Assembly (NCBI GenBank): GCA_946887075.1 | Contig: CAMPKA010000005.1 | Coordinates: forward strand, 99,528 to 163,527 | Origin: an uncultured Salinimicrobium sp. | GTDB lineage: Bacteria > Bacteroidota > Bacteroidia > Flavobacteriales > Flavobacteriaceae | Length of the DNA stretch: 64,000 nt | Direction: 5' to 3' | Part shown: positions 24,391-33,961 of the stretch, in pieces | How positions within the stretch are numbered: the first letter of the stretch is position 1 | Layout: each line of letters begins with the position of its first letter | The notes under the pieces: model-generated | What the model saw: the letters and a program-made list of their open reading frames with translations, nothing else | What the model was told of the DNA's origin: nothing | Databases searched by the model: none | Position numbers and translations under genes: made by a program

Positions 24391-25739
24391 TTGAAATATA
24401 TAGTCTTGATATTGGTAAATTCCCGAATTCCGAAAGCAGAGAGCTCCCGGCCGTAACCGGATTTTTTGGTTCCTCCGAAAGGCAGTCTGGGATCGCTCTT
24501 GACCAGTTCGTTGACGAATACCGCTCCGTCAGCAATTTCAGGAATCAGGTTCTCAGCTTTTTTGAGGTTGCCGGTAAATAAGGATACGCCGAGTCCGAAT
24601 CTGGTGCTATTGATCAGGTCCACAGCCTGATTATCATCATTAAAAGTGGTGATCCCTATTGCTGGTCCAAAGGTCTCTTCCCTGAATACGGGCATCTCCG
24701 GAGTCACCTGCCCAAGAACCGTTGGCTGGTAAAAAGCCCCGCTCCTTTGACCTCCCTCCAGCAGAATGGCTCCCATTTCAATAGACTGTTCCACCTGCTT
24801 TTCGAGCTCCTTTGCCAGGTCTTCCCTGGCCAGAACCCCGATATAGGTGTCCTGTTTTAACGGATCCCCTGCTTTGAGCTTTTTTACCAGAGCGAGAAAG
24901 CGATCGGTGAATTCGTCGGCGATATCCTCCTGAACCAGCAGTCGCTTTCCTGCGATACAGCTCTGCCCGGTATTCTGAAAGCGCGCCTGTATACACACCT
25001 TCAGGGTCGCATCCAGATCGGCATCAGAAAAGACAACAAGCGCATTGCTTCCGCCAAGCTCCAGCAGGGAAGGTTTTATCGTCTTTCCCGCAGTTGCAGC
25101 CACTGCACTTCCCGCAGCCTCGCTTCCCGTCAGGCTGATCCCTCTTATGCGTGGGTCCTGTATGATCCCGTCAACCTTTTTACTGCTGATCACCAGATTC
25201 TGGAAACATCCATCCGGAAAGCCAGCCTTTTTAAAGACCTCTTCCACATGGCCGGCGGAAAGCATCACGTTGCTCGCATGTTTCAGCAGGCCAACATTTC
25301 CAGCCATAAGGGCAGGGGCAGCAAAACGGAAGACTTGCCAAAAAGGATAATTCCAGGGCATTACAGCCAGCAAGGGGCCCAGAGGTTCAAACCTGATAAG
25401 ACTTTCAGACGCATCGGTCTCAATGGACTCGGGAGCCAGTTGAACTGCTGCGTGTTCTGCATAGTAGTCACAGACCCAGGCACATTTTTCAACTTCGGCT
25501 TCCGCCTGTGAGATGGGTTTCCCCATTTCTTTGGTAATGGTTTCCCCATAGTACCGTTTATTCCCACGGAGCTCCTCCGCCGCTTTCCGCATCAGCGCTG
25601 ATCTTTCTGGAAAGGAAGTCCGCTTCCAATTCTGGAATGCCGTCTGCGACCGGTCCAGGGCGCGTTCTATTTGCTCCTCAGAGAATTCCTGATGATCCTT
25701 CAGGATCTCGCCGGTATAGGGGTTTGTGGAAACCATCAT
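24387..25739 (-). CDS. Aldehyde dehydrogenase, succinate-semialdehyde type
   Basis: Starts at tandem ATG codons at 25739 and 25736 are possible, giving 450 or 449 residues; the upstream extension to 25778 is less likely. It is an NAD(P)-dependent ALDH: VMPWNYPFWQVFRF, ISLTGSEAAGSAVAATAGK (cofactor), LLELGGSNALVVFSDAD (general base Glu), QNTGQSCIAGKRLLV (nucleophilic Cys) and EETFGPAIGI (cofactor ribose Glu). The short N-terminus and sequence style match the Sad/GabD2-like succinate-semialdehyde group. Other short aldehydes are possible. It is the first gene of the pair with the Nudix hydrolase. Confidence 0.88.
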   Translation of the reverse strand: MMVSTNPYTGEILKDHQEFSEEQIERALDRSQTAFQNWKRTSFPERSALMRKAAEELRGNKRYYGETITKEMGKPISQAEAEVEKCAWVCDYYAEHAAVQLAPESIETDASESLIRFEPLGPLLAVMPWNYPFWQVFRFAAPALMAGNVGLLKHASNVMLSAGHVEEVFKKAGFPDGCFQNLVISSKKVDGIIQDPRIRGISLTGSEAAGSAVAATAGKTIKPSLLELGGSNALVVFSDADLDATLKVCIQARFQNTGQSCIAGKRLLVQEDIADEFTDRFLALVKKLKAGDPLKQDTYIGVLAREDLAKELEKQVEQSIEMGAILLEGGQRSGAFYQPTVLGQVTPEMPVFREETFGPAIGITTFNDDNQAVDLINSTRFGLGVSLFTGNLKKAENLIPEIADGAVFVNELVKSDPRLPFGGTKKSGYGRELSAFGIREFTNIKTIYFK

Positions 25740-25889
25740 CTTTTTTCTAAAGGTAAAAACATGCTTCGGGGACTCCAAGCTATTATAGGGATTTTAACGA
25801 AGCCGACAGCTGTTCATAAGCGGTTTACAACTGATTGAAGTGGATTGAAATACGGGTACGGATATTTCCTATATTTAAAAAAACTACTC

Positions 25890-26294
25890 ATGGAAAACAG
25901 GGACCAAAGTCTGTTGCAGATGAGATCTGCCCCGACAAATGCCAATTCCTTTCAGACCAAAGCCGACGAAGAATTCCAGAACCGAACCCTTCGCCCAGTC
26001 CTCGCACTACAGAATGATCTTCTGGTGGCAGCCTTCAGGAATTATGTGGACAAGCACAAAAATGTCTTCTACGACATGTGTCCTGAGAAGAAAATGGCCT
26101 ATATTGAGAATAGCATCCAGAAGGATATTAAATTCCGTAATAGCCTAAAAGGAATGGTCATCGGACTTTTCAGCCTTGCGGAATATGAGTACTACATCAC
26201 CAATTCCTCTGCACTGAACAAGCGTATGATGCTTCTGGTCAGAGAAAGACTGCAGGATAATATTCAGCTCCTGAACCCTCCCCTTGCGGGATAA
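25890..26294 (+). CDS. Conserved hypothetical protein, flavobacterial type
   Basis: The ATG at 25890 (MENRDQSLLQMRSA) gives 134 residues, following an A-rich leader. It is soluble and mostly helical, with well-formed blocks such as RTLRPVLALQNDLLVAAFRNYV, MAYIENSIQKDIKFRNSLKGMVIG and LNKRMMLLVRERL. I see no metal-binding or catalytic signature. Homologues in this phylum may carry a glyoxalase label, but nothing in the sequence supports that. It is monocistronic with 74 bases to the next gene. Confidence 0.65.
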   Translation: MENRDQSLLQMRSAPTNANSFQTKADEEFQNRTLRPVLALQNDLLVAAFRNYVDKHKNVFYDMCPEKKMAYIENSIQKDIKFRNSLKGMVIGLFSLAEYEYYITNSSALNKRMMLLVRERLQDNIQLLNPPLAG

Positions 26295-26368
26295 AGGGCA
26301 TTATTAAACTTTTGCAAATTATTCTTCTTTGAAGGCTGTGTTCGCTATTTTTAGAAAAAAGGACGAAT

Positions 26369-26821
26369 ATGAGCGTGAATAAGGAAGAACTCTACAACAG
26401 GTGTCTCGATCTGGTCAATGAACGGATCAGGCAATACGAGGAAAAGCTGGATGATATCAGCGGTGAGGATTCCGAAAAAAAGTTTCATCCCGATTTCGAC
26501 ATCTACGGGAATATGGGAGAAATGCTGACCGAATATGAGCAGAATACGGTGTATCTCGATAGGGTGCGCAAAATGAAGGAGACCCTGGCGAATCTGGACA
26601 TTGATCACAGAAGCACAACGGTCAGACCCGGCAGTGTTGTCGAAACCAAGCATAATTACTTCTTTGTTTCTGTTGCGCTGGGCGAAATCGATATGGAAAG
26701 CGGCAGCAAGATATACGCGATTTCCACCGATGCACCAATCTATAAGGAGATCGACGGGAGAAAGGAAGGAGACAAATTTACGTTCAAAGGAGAAGAGGTG
26801 GAGATCCTCAACATCTTCTGA
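26369..26821 (+). CDS. GreA/GreB C-terminal-domain protein
   Basis: This 150-residue protein has an N-terminal half with two amphipathic helices joined by a turn (YNRCLDLVNERIRQYEEKLDDI and YEQNTVYLDRVRKMKETLANL). That shape could be a short coiled coil. The C-terminal half (VRPGSVVETKHNYFFVSVALGEID, then YKEIDGRKEGDKFTFKGEEVEIL) is the Gre C-terminal FKBP-like fold that docks on RNA polymerase. The coiled coil lacks the Asp-Glu acidic tip layout of true cleavage factors as far as I can see. A role on RNA polymerase or as a Rnk-like protein is inference. Confidence 0.7.
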   Translation: MSVNKEELYNRCLDLVNERIRQYEEKLDDISGEDSEKKFHPDFDIYGNMGEMLTEYEQNTVYLDRVRKMKETLANLDIDHRSTTVRPGSVVETKHNYFFVSVALGEIDMESGSKIYAISTDAPIYKEIDGRKEGDKFTFKGEEVEILNIF

Positions 26822-26898
26822 AGCCTTGGTCCCCTTCTATGACTTTAATCAGACCTTATCCCGGTAAGATTTTTTTGGAGAAGCTGTTCGAAGTTTTC

Positions 26899-28356
26899 CT
26901 ATAACAAGTCAAATTCATTAGTGATTTTGTTGTAGGCGTAATCCTTCTGCCAGTTTTCGATATTCTCCTGAATTGATCCCACGGCCTCACAGATGAACCG
27001 GGCTTCTCTGTCAGTCAGAGTAGGATGTAGAGACACTCTTACCCAGCCGGGTTTGGGAGTCAAATCCTGATTCTCGATGGAGGCCATAATAGCCGCGGAT
27101 TCTTGCTGATCGATATTGAAAAGATAATGGCAGTATGTACTGGCGCAGGACCACCCGCCCCGGACCTGAACCCCGAACCTGTCATTTAGCAAACGGACGA
27201 TAAGATTGTAATGCACCTTTTCAATTCCAAAAGAAAGGCAGCCGATTCTTTCGCTTTGTTGATCCCCCAGCAGGTAGAGCCCGGGGATGGCGCTTAACCT
27301 CTTAATGCACAGGTTGAGCAATTCCTTTTCTCTCCTCTTCATATGGAGTGGGTTCATCTTCTCCTTGAGTTTGATGGCAAGGGCTGCTCTTATGACCTGT
27401 AGAATTCCTGGTGTCCCACCGTCTTCGACGGTTTCAATATCCTTGAAATAAGCAAAGTCACCCCCAGGTCTGGTCCACCTGACATTTCCTCCTCCCGGAT
27501 CATCCGGAGATTGAGCAGCATATAAACGCTTGTTGAATACCAGGATACCACAACTACCTGGCCCACCCAGGAATTTATGGGGAGAAAAGACTATGGCGTC
27601 CAGAAAAGCATCCTCATCTGGATGCATGTCTATCTCTACATACGGCGCCGAGGCTGCAAAATCTACGATACATACTCCTGAGTAACGGTGCATGACCTTG
27701 GAGAGCTCGTGATAGGGCGTCTGAATTCCCGTTACATTCGAGCAGGCAGAAAAGGCGCCGATTTTAATTCTTCTGTCCTGGTACGGCAACAGCGCTTTTT
27801 CAAGCTCCTGAGGGCTGACCTCCAGGTGCTCTCCCGGAGGCACGATCACGACCTCTGCTCCCAGCTGTAACCAGGAAACCTGATTGGAATGATGTTCCAT
27901 ATGGGTGATAAAAACCACCGGTCTCTCCTGAGCCTCCCGACCAGTCTCTCTTAAAGGCAGGGTCTTTAATCCCATGAGCCGCTGAAGCTTAGAGAGGGCA
28001 CCTGTCATACCATGGCCGGTGGTTATTAATATATCATCCTGATTGGCATTGACGTGTTTTTTGATGCATTCCCTGGCTTCCCTGTAGTACCTGCTGCTGA
28101 TCTTGCCTGATTCACTGGAATAGGAATGCGTATTGGCAAAAGTCGGTCCGATTTTATCTCGGATAAAATCCTCTATGGGGGCATAAAGTCTGCCACTGGC
28201 AATCCAGTCAGCATACAGGAGTCTCTGCTTTCCGAAGGGAGATCGAAAACAATAATCGTCACCTACGATGTTACTCCTGAACTTTTCAAAATAATCCTCC
28301 AGGGAAACTTCCTGATTTTCCATTTGCCGGGGCTGGTTTTGGTATGAAAGCCTCAT
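26899..28356 (-). CDS. Aminotransferase class V, cysteine-desulfurase-like
   Basis: This is a 485-residue PLP enzyme; a shorter start at 28323 (MENQEVSLEDYFEKF) gives 474. Residues show LITTGHGMTGALSKLQRL (cofactor phosphate), THMEHHSNQVSWLQLGAEV, CIVDFAASAPYVEID (Asp to PLP nitrogen), DAIVFSPHKFLGGPGSCG (Schiff-base Lys) and RGGWSCASTY with Cys near the C-terminal domain, where SufS/NifS enzymes have their sulfur-carrying Cys. The enzyme could be a desulfurase-like lyase or aminotransferase; exact activity is unsure. Its start is two bases beyond the dsbD-like stop, so they share a transcript. Confidence 0.82.
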   Translation of the reverse strand: MRLSYQNQPRQMENQEVSLEDYFEKFRSNIVGDDYCFRSPFGKQRLLYADWIASGRLYAPIEDFIRDKIGPTFANTHSYSSESGKISSRYYREARECIKKHVNANQDDILITTGHGMTGALSKLQRLMGLKTLPLRETGREAQERPVVFITHMEHHSNQVSWLQLGAEVVIVPPGEHLEVSPQELEKALLPYQDRRIKIGAFSACSNVTGIQTPYHELSKVMHRYSGVCIVDFAASAPYVEIDMHPDEDAFLDAIVFSPHKFLGGPGSCGILVFNKRLYAAQSPDDPGGGNVRWTRPGGDFAYFKDIETVEDGGTPGILQVIRAALAIKLKEKMNPLHMKRREKELLNLCIKRLSAIPGLYLLGDQQSERIGCLSFGIEKVHYNLIVRLLNDRFGVQVRGGWSCASTYCHYLFNIDQQESAAIMASIENQDLTPKPGWVRVSLHPTLTDREARFICEAVGSIQENIENWQKDYAYNKITNEFDLL

Positions 28357-28358
28357 GA

Positions 28359-30323
28359 CTACGAACGATTTTCAAATTCTTCGATTCCAGTTAAAAGCCA
28401 CTGCTGATATTGGTCCACGTCAGGGGTATAGCCAACAGGATCAATCAGTTTTTGTTGTTCATGATCAATTAGCACATAGAATGGCTGTGTATTCGTATTG
28501 TAATGAACTGCCTGAAATTCACTCCATTTCTGTCCCACAGTCTCTATGGTCTCTCCGGGATAAAGCTGCGATTCGGCTATCTCAGTACTTTTTAATGTTC
28601 TTTGGTCATCTACATAAAGCGAGATCAGGACAACTTCATTTTTTAATATTTTGAGAATCTTTTCCTTGGCCCACACATTTTGCTCCATCTTCCTGCAGTT
28701 GACGCAGGCGTATCCGGTAAAATCGAGCATTACAGGTTTATCAACCTCTTTTGCATAGGCCATTCCTTTCTCATAGTCCTTGAATACCAGAATGTCATGC
28801 GGGGGTAAGTATTCTCCACCCTCAGGTAATTCCGATACAGCCGCTGAATCCCTGTTATCTGACCTGCTTCCCCCTACCCCGTAAGGACTTTCACTATACT
28901 CCTGTGGCGGTGGAAAGGCGCTAATCAGATTTAAAGGAGCTCCCCAAAGTCCCGGGATCATATAAATGGTAAATGAAAGCGCCACCAGCCCCAGTCCCAG
29001 ACGGCCTACAGAAATGTGGTCCACCGGGGAATCATGAGGAAGTTTGATCTTTCCAAACAGGTAAAAAGCCAGTACGCCAAAGATCGCAATCCAGATGGCG
29101 ATAAAAACTTCCCGCTCAAGCAGGTGAAGCTGGAGTACCAGGTCAGCCTGAGAAAGAAATTTGAAGGCCAGTGCAAGTTCCAGGAAACCCAGTACCACCT
29201 TTACGCTGTTGAGCCAGCCGCCCGACCTGGGTAATGTATTGAGCCAGCCTGGGAAGGCTGCAAAAACCCCGAAAGGAAGGGCGATTGCTGTTGAGAATCC
29301 GAGCATGCCCACTATGGGACCGGACCCTCCCTTCATAGCAGCCTCGACCAGGAGCGTTCCTACTATAGGTCCCGTACAGGAGAAGGAAACTATGGCCAGG
29401 GCCAAAGCCATGAAGAAGATCCCGATAAAGCCTCCTCGATCTGCCTGCCGGTCCACCTTTGTGGCCCATTTGCTGGGCAGTACAATTTCAAAGGCGCCTA
29501 AGAAAGAACAGGCAAAGACCACGAGTAGGATGAAGAACAACAGGTTGAACCATACATTGGTCGCCAGGGCATTGAGAGAGTCCGCACCAAAAAAGGCGGT
29601 GACCACTGTCCCCAACAGTACATATATGACGATTATGGCTATCCCGTAGAAGATCGCATTCCTGATTCCGGTTGCCCGATCTTTGCTCTGCTTGGTAAAG
29701 AAACTGACGGTCATCGGGATCATCGGAAAAACGCAAGGGGTTAACAGCGCGGCAAAACCCGACAGAAAAGCGATGAAAAAGATGCCCCACAATCCTTTGC
29801 CTGATTTCTGATCCCCAGGTTCCACCTTCTCCAGCTTTACAACTTCCGTCTTTTGTTCGGAGTTTCCGCTCTGACCGGATAGATTAAAGGTCAGGGTCTC
29901 ATAAGCCGGAGGCAGGCAACGGGTATCATCACAGACCATAAACCTGACCTGGGACTCGATCACAGTTGTTTCCGAGTCCTGAACCTTGATCCGCTGGCGA
30001 AATTGCGCCTGGTTCTCGAAGTACTTGATCTTCATTTCAAATACGGGATCGAATTCCGTCTTTCCATTGCTCTCTGTAATTTCGCCCAAAAGCTCAAAAC
30101 TCGCATCCTCAGGGAAAACAAACGAGGTGGGGATCGGTCCGTCGGCCGGGATTTCCTGAGAATACAGGTGCCATCCCTGGTCGATTATTGCCCGCGCTAC
30201 AAGCGTATATTCGGTATCGCTTTCTTTTACCACCTCCGTATTCCATCTGACGGGATCCAGAATCTGAGCTTGTCCTATTCCGATGGTCAGCAGGAGGGTC
30301 AGGGTAATCAAAAAATTTCTCAT
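28359..30323 (-). CDS. dsbD: Thiol:disulfide interchange protein DsbD-like
   Basis: The ATG at 30323 gives 654 residues with a signal peptide ending at GIGQAQ. Domain order: N-terminal DsbD alpha domain with VCDDTRC (Cys at about 131 and 136); eight-helix membrane domain with TPCVFPMIPM and SFSCTGPIVGTLL supplying the paired membrane cysteines; C-terminal thioredoxin domain with YACVNCRKME. It moves electrons from cytosolic thioredoxin across the inner membrane to periplasmic partners. It lies downstream of five other extracytoplasmic genes, three of them thioredoxins, that could be its clients. The C-terminal part is truncated only slightly versus typical length. Confidence 0.93.
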   Translation of the reverse strand: MRNFLITLTLLLTIGIGQAQILDPVRWNTEVVKESDTEYTLVARAIIDQGWHLYSQEIPADGPIPTSFVFPEDASFELLGEITESNGKTEFDPVFEMKIKYFENQAQFRQRIKVQDSETTVIESQVRFMVCDDTRCLPPAYETLTFNLSGQSGNSEQKTEVVKLEKVEPGDQKSGKGLWGIFFIAFLSGFAALLTPCVFPMIPMTVSFFTKQSKDRATGIRNAIFYGIAIIVIYVLLGTVVTAFFGADSLNALATNVWFNLLFFILLVVFACSFLGAFEIVLPSKWATKVDRQADRGGFIGIFFMALALAIVSFSCTGPIVGTLLVEAAMKGGSGPIVGMLGFSTAIALPFGVFAAFPGWLNTLPRSGGWLNSVKVVLGFLELALAFKFLSQADLVLQLHLLEREVFIAIWIAIFGVLAFYLFGKIKLPHDSPVDHISVGRLGLGLVALSFTIYMIPGLWGAPLNLISAFPPPQEYSESPYGVGGSRSDNRDSAAVSELPEGGEYLPPHDILVFKDYEKGMAYAKEVDKPVMLDFTGYACVNCRKMEQNVWAKEKILKILKNEVVLISLYVDDQRTLKSTEIAESQLYPGETIETVGQKWSEFQAVHYNTNTQPFYVLIDHEQQKLIDPVGYTPDVDQYQQWLLTGIEEFENRS

Positions 30324-30395
30324 GGGTTCTTTATATTTCACTTGAAAGCTTCATTGGGGCGATTCGCACCGCAGGTGGTTTGAGCTGTAAGGGAA

Positions 30396-30854
30396 CTATT
30401 TTGCTGATTTCAAATCGAAGACAAGTTTCTCCTCCTTTGGGGGCAGGCAACGGGTTTCGTCACAGACCATGAACTCAACAGCTGCTGAGATCGTCGACAA
30501 TGCGGGATCGGTTACCCGTACTCGCTGCCTGAATGTCGCTTTGTCCGAAAAATATTTGATCTTCATGTTAAAGATGGGGTCATCCACGACAACACCTTCG
30601 TCCTCCAGGGTATACCGGAGCAATTTGTATGCGTCCGATTCCTGGAATTGAAAGGAGGTGGGAATGGGACCTCCCTCAGGAACACTCTGCGAGTATAGAT
30701 GCCAGCCCTGATCAATGGTGGCCGTAGCAATCAGGTTATAAGTGTTCACATCCACTTTCTCAACCTTCGTACTCCATGTGACCGGTCTGAAGATTTGGGC
30801 ATTTATGCTGTAGGACAAGCACATTAGGATAAGTGCAAATAAGTGTTTTTTCAT
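30396..30854 (-). CDS. Stand-alone DsbD N-terminal-domain protein, secreted
   Basis: This 152-residue protein has a signal peptide (MKKHLFALILMCLSYSINAQ). The mature part is a single DsbD alpha-type immunoglobulin-like domain: FRPVTWSTKVEKVDVNTYNL, TIDQGWHLYSQSVPEGGPIP, FNMKIKYFSDKATFRQRV, and MVCDETRCLPP with the redox Cys pair. It is plainly a paralogue of the first domain of the dsbD product encoded next downstream. It could act as an extra periplasmic electron shuttle between DsbD and clients. Confidence 0.88.
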   Translation of the reverse strand: MKKHLFALILMCLSYSINAQIFRPVTWSTKVEKVDVNTYNLIATATIDQGWHLYSQSVPEGGPIPTSFQFQESDAYKLLRYTLEDEGVVVDDPIFNMKIKYFSDKATFRQRVRVTDPALSTISAAVEFMVCDETRCLPPKEEKLVFDLKSAK

Positions 30855-30880
30855 TTTTTACTTTTTACTAGAGTTAATTT

Positions 30881-30910
30881 AAAAGGGTCATTGGTGCCAA
30901 TAACCCTTTT
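30881..30910 (-). terminator. Strong hairpin between M16 peptidase and DsbD-domain gene
   Basis: AAAAGGGT (30881-30888) pairs with ACCCTTTT (30903-30910) and ATTGG (30890-30894) with CCAAT (30897-30901), with one mismatch and a two-base loop. On the minus strand the stem ends in TTTT. It is a probable terminator or processing site after the peptidase gene, separating it from the DsbD pair. Confidence 0.55.
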
Positions 30911-30980
30911 GACCTTTCTAAGAAATTATTTGAAGGCTAATTCAAACAATTATCATGATGATTCATTTAGAAAGTTCTTA

Positions 30981-33785
30981 TTATTCCAAGGGTTCTCCTT
31001 CTGGGTTCAGGGAGCCCGATTTGATGATTACAAGTTTATCCAGATCCACATATTTTTTAATGGCCTGATTCACCTCTTCTAGGGTTACGGCTTCAATATC
31101 CTTTTCGAATTGATACAAATATTCCGGGTCGAGGTCACGCTCGAGGAAACCCAATAAGGTTCCTGCCAATCCTGAAGTAGTCGCTGTTCCTACCTTAAAA
31201 CTTCCGGTGATATTACTTTTTCGGAAGGCAAGTTCCTCCGCTGTTATGCCGTTTTCGAACCATTTTTCCAGTTCGACCATTGTTGCCTCAAGGCCCTTTC
31301 CGAAAAGAGCCGGGTTGAAACTGGCATTGACTACCCAATAGCCTCCTGTTCTATCGTGGCCGTAGTGTCCGGCATAAATTCCATATGTCAGACCGTCTCT
31401 GTCGCGTACCGTCTGCATCAGCCTTCCAGAGAATCCCCCTCCCAACACACTGGTTGCGACGTAAAAAGGAAGGTAATCCGCATCATTGCGCTCAATTCCG
31501 GTATAATTTCCGATGAATAACTCGGCGCTGGGCTTTTCGGGTATAGTCACCACTTTTGTCAATGCATCCGCCATTTTGGACTCCTTGACGCCAGCTACTG
31601 AAGTGGTACCTCCTTTCCAGCCGGAAAAATTCTTCTTCAGAGCAGCATACAGTTCCGCTGTATTCACATCTCCCACTGCGACCAAATGCATTCCGGCTGT
31701 ACCAAAGTAGGTCTTATGGAATGCCTTGAGATCCTCTATCGAAACCGATTCGATTTTTTGGATTCTGGTTTCAATATCTGCTACGTAATTTGGATGTCCT
31801 TCCGGATAAATGGCCTGTGCAAGTGCAATAGAACCCTGGGTCCCTGGATCGGTAAGACCCCGTTTCAATCCGTCGATAGTCTGGTCCTTCAATAGCTTGA
31901 ACTCCCCTTGATCGAATAAAGGCTGGCGTAATTCTTCTGCCAGTAATCCAATAACTGCGTCCAAATCGTCAGAAAGACATTTGAAACTGATATTCACATT
32001 ATTGTTATCAGAACCGATTCTGATATCGGCACCTAACTTTTCTATTTTTTCTGAAAATTCGAATTTATCATGAACCTGGGTTCCTCTGCTGAGCATCCTT
32101 ACTGTCAACCCTGGTACCAGTTCATTTTTGCCGCTGTTGACATATCCCGCTATGGGAAAACTTGCAGCTACGGTAACGAAGCCTTCGGCCCCTGTTTCTG
32201 CTACCACCACGTCGATACCCGCAACTTTCTTTCTGATGAATTCCTTTCCGGGATTTGCTGGTCGGAGACTTTCATAGGAGGAGAGGACAGCAGGAATGTT
32301 TTCTGTAAACTCTGATGTACCTGAGCCGATCCTGTTTTCCTCCACTTTTGGGTTTCTGAAAAAGTACCTTCCCTGGTCTCCTGGACTGAATTTTGAAGCA
32401 GCAGTTTCCTCTGGAGTATGGCTTCCGGCTACCTCTGGAATAAAATAGCCAGTGGTACTCTGATCTTCTAAAAGATACTTATTGGCCACCTGTTTTACAT
32501 CGGCAGCAGTCACTTTCTTCAACCGCTCAGCACCCCTGATATAGTCGGTCCAGTCCCCTCCTGCTATAGCCTCTGTGAGTTGACCGGCAATGCTTGCCGA
32601 TCCGTCTCGGGACAAAATGGTTTGTTTATTTATCTTGGAGACAACACGATCCACATCCTCTTGAGAAACGCCTTCCTCTTTGATTGTTTCTACCATATCA
32701 AGCATCTGCATGTGAAGTCCTTCAACATCCTTTTCCGGCGAAAATCCGAGGGTCAGGGTGAACAGTCCGACCTCCTGAAAATTAGAGGCGTTTGCATAGC
32801 CATAGGTGGCCTGACCGTTATCAACAAAGGTTTTGTTGATTACTGATGAAGTGCCGCTTCCCACGATCTGGCTCAGTACTTCAAGAGCTGGTAGATCCTC
32901 ATGCATTCTTCCCGGAATCTTATAGGCTACGGTAACCATTGCCTGTTGTCCCGGTTTTTTAATTGTGATTTGTCTTGGTCCTAATTGTTCGGGCTCCGTT
33001 GTGTAAGGCTGAGGCAATTTATGTGGCGCTTTTGGAATCGGCCCGAAGTACTGGTTAACGAGGTTAAAGACTTCCTTCTTCTCAAAGTCTCCGATAATTG
33101 TCAGGGTGGCGTTATTCGGCCAGTAATACGTGTTGTAAAAATCCCGCAGAACCTGTATCGGCATGTTTTCGATGTCCGAACGCCACCCAATGGTGGAGTG
33201 GTGATAGGGATGAGCCATATAGGCTGTAGCCCAGATTTCCTTACTCAAAAGGCTACCGGGGTTATTCTCCCCGCGTTCGAATTCATTGCGAACCACAGTC
33301 ATTTCCGTTTTCTTGTCTTCTTCCAATAGCAATGAATTGCGCATCCTGTCGGATTCAATATGCAAAGCGAGTTCTATCTTGTCACTTGGAATGGTCTGAT
33401 AATAGTTCGTGCGATCATTCCAGGTGGTGGCATTCATTTGGGCTCCTATCCCCTGAAGGACAGTAAAAATGGTATTGCCGTTCTTTTTGTTAAAGGTCGG
33501 GGTGCCTTTAAAGTTCAAATGCTCCAGCAAGTGGGTCGATCCGGTATTGCCCGGCACTTCATGCTTAGAACCTACACTGTACACAATTTGAACGGTTACG
33601 ACAGGTGCAGCGTTGTCCTGAACCAAAAGCAGTTTCAGGCCATTAGGCTGAAATAGGTATTCCTCTACACCTCCTAATTCCTGAATTTTCTGAAATTTAC
33701 TCTCAGGACTTTGTGCAGATATCGCACAAAAGGGGACAGCAACGAAGAAAAGTAACAGACTTTTCAAAAATAACTGGTTTCTCAT
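30981..33785 (-). CDS. Secreted M16 family zinc peptidase (tandem-domain)
   Basis: This 934-residue protein has a signal peptide ending near CAISAQS. The first half carries the inverted zinc motif HLLEH (His 85, Glu 88, His 89) in GNTGSTHLLEHLNFKG, then NEFERGENNPG for the distal Glu. The second half repeats the fold (VAASFPIAGYVNSGKNELVPG and GGGFSGRLMQTVRDRDGLTYG, the R/Y substrate-clamp motif) without the zinc ligands. It is thus a fused active-plus-inactive pair like other bacterial pitrilysins. It should cut medium-length peptides in the periplasm. It follows the TlpA genes with 176 bases between. Confidence 0.93.
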   Translation of the reverse strand: MRNQLFLKSLLLFFVAVPFCAISAQSPESKFQKIQELGGVEEYLFQPNGLKLLLVQDNAAPVVTVQIVYSVGSKHEVPGNTGSTHLLEHLNFKGTPTFNKKNGNTIFTVLQGIGAQMNATTWNDRTNYYQTIPSDKIELALHIESDRMRNSLLLEEDKKTEMTVVRNEFERGENNPGSLLSKEIWATAYMAHPYHHSTIGWRSDIENMPIQVLRDFYNTYYWPNNATLTIIGDFEKKEVFNLVNQYFGPIPKAPHKLPQPYTTEPEQLGPRQITIKKPGQQAMVTVAYKIPGRMHEDLPALEVLSQIVGSGTSSVINKTFVDNGQATYGYANASNFQEVGLFTLTLGFSPEKDVEGLHMQMLDMVETIKEEGVSQEDVDRVVSKINKQTILSRDGSASIAGQLTEAIAGGDWTDYIRGAERLKKVTAADVKQVANKYLLEDQSTTGYFIPEVAGSHTPEETAASKFSPGDQGRYFFRNPKVEENRIGSGTSEFTENIPAVLSSYESLRPANPGKEFIRKKVAGIDVVVAETGAEGFVTVAASFPIAGYVNSGKNELVPGLTVRMLSRGTQVHDKFEFSEKIEKLGADIRIGSDNNNVNISFKCLSDDLDAVIGLLAEELRQPLFDQGEFKLLKDQTIDGLKRGLTDPGTQGSIALAQAIYPEGHPNYVADIETRIQKIESVSIEDLKAFHKTYFGTAGMHLVAVGDVNTAELYAALKKNFSGWKGGTTSVAGVKESKMADALTKVVTIPEKPSAELFIGNYTGIERNDADYLPFYVATSVLGGGFSGRLMQTVRDRDGLTYGIYAGHYGHDRTGGYWVVNASFNPALFGKGLEATMVELEKWFENGITAEELAFRKSNITGSFKVGTATTSGLAGTLLGFLERDLDPEYLYQFEKDIEAVTLEEVNQAIKKYVDLDKLVIIKSGSLNPEGEPLE

Positions 33786-33961
33786 TTTGGTCTTTATGTT
33801 TATTTTTTTGTGTTTACTATTGAGTTGTTACTGCTTCTAACTAGAGCTGATACTACAGTGACGAAATCAGGTAGTGAGAACCCCTACTCTATTCAAAAGA
33901 ATCTTGGAGGATCTGCTTTGCGGTATGGCAGTTGCGAAATAAACTGCTGCATTTATGAGGT

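Noticed and set aside
33876..33889. GAGAACCCCTACTC found both here and at 44748-44761, a possible shared operator of locus A
   Set aside because: Several shared 14-base words are expected by chance in 64 kb, and the positions relative to genes differ.
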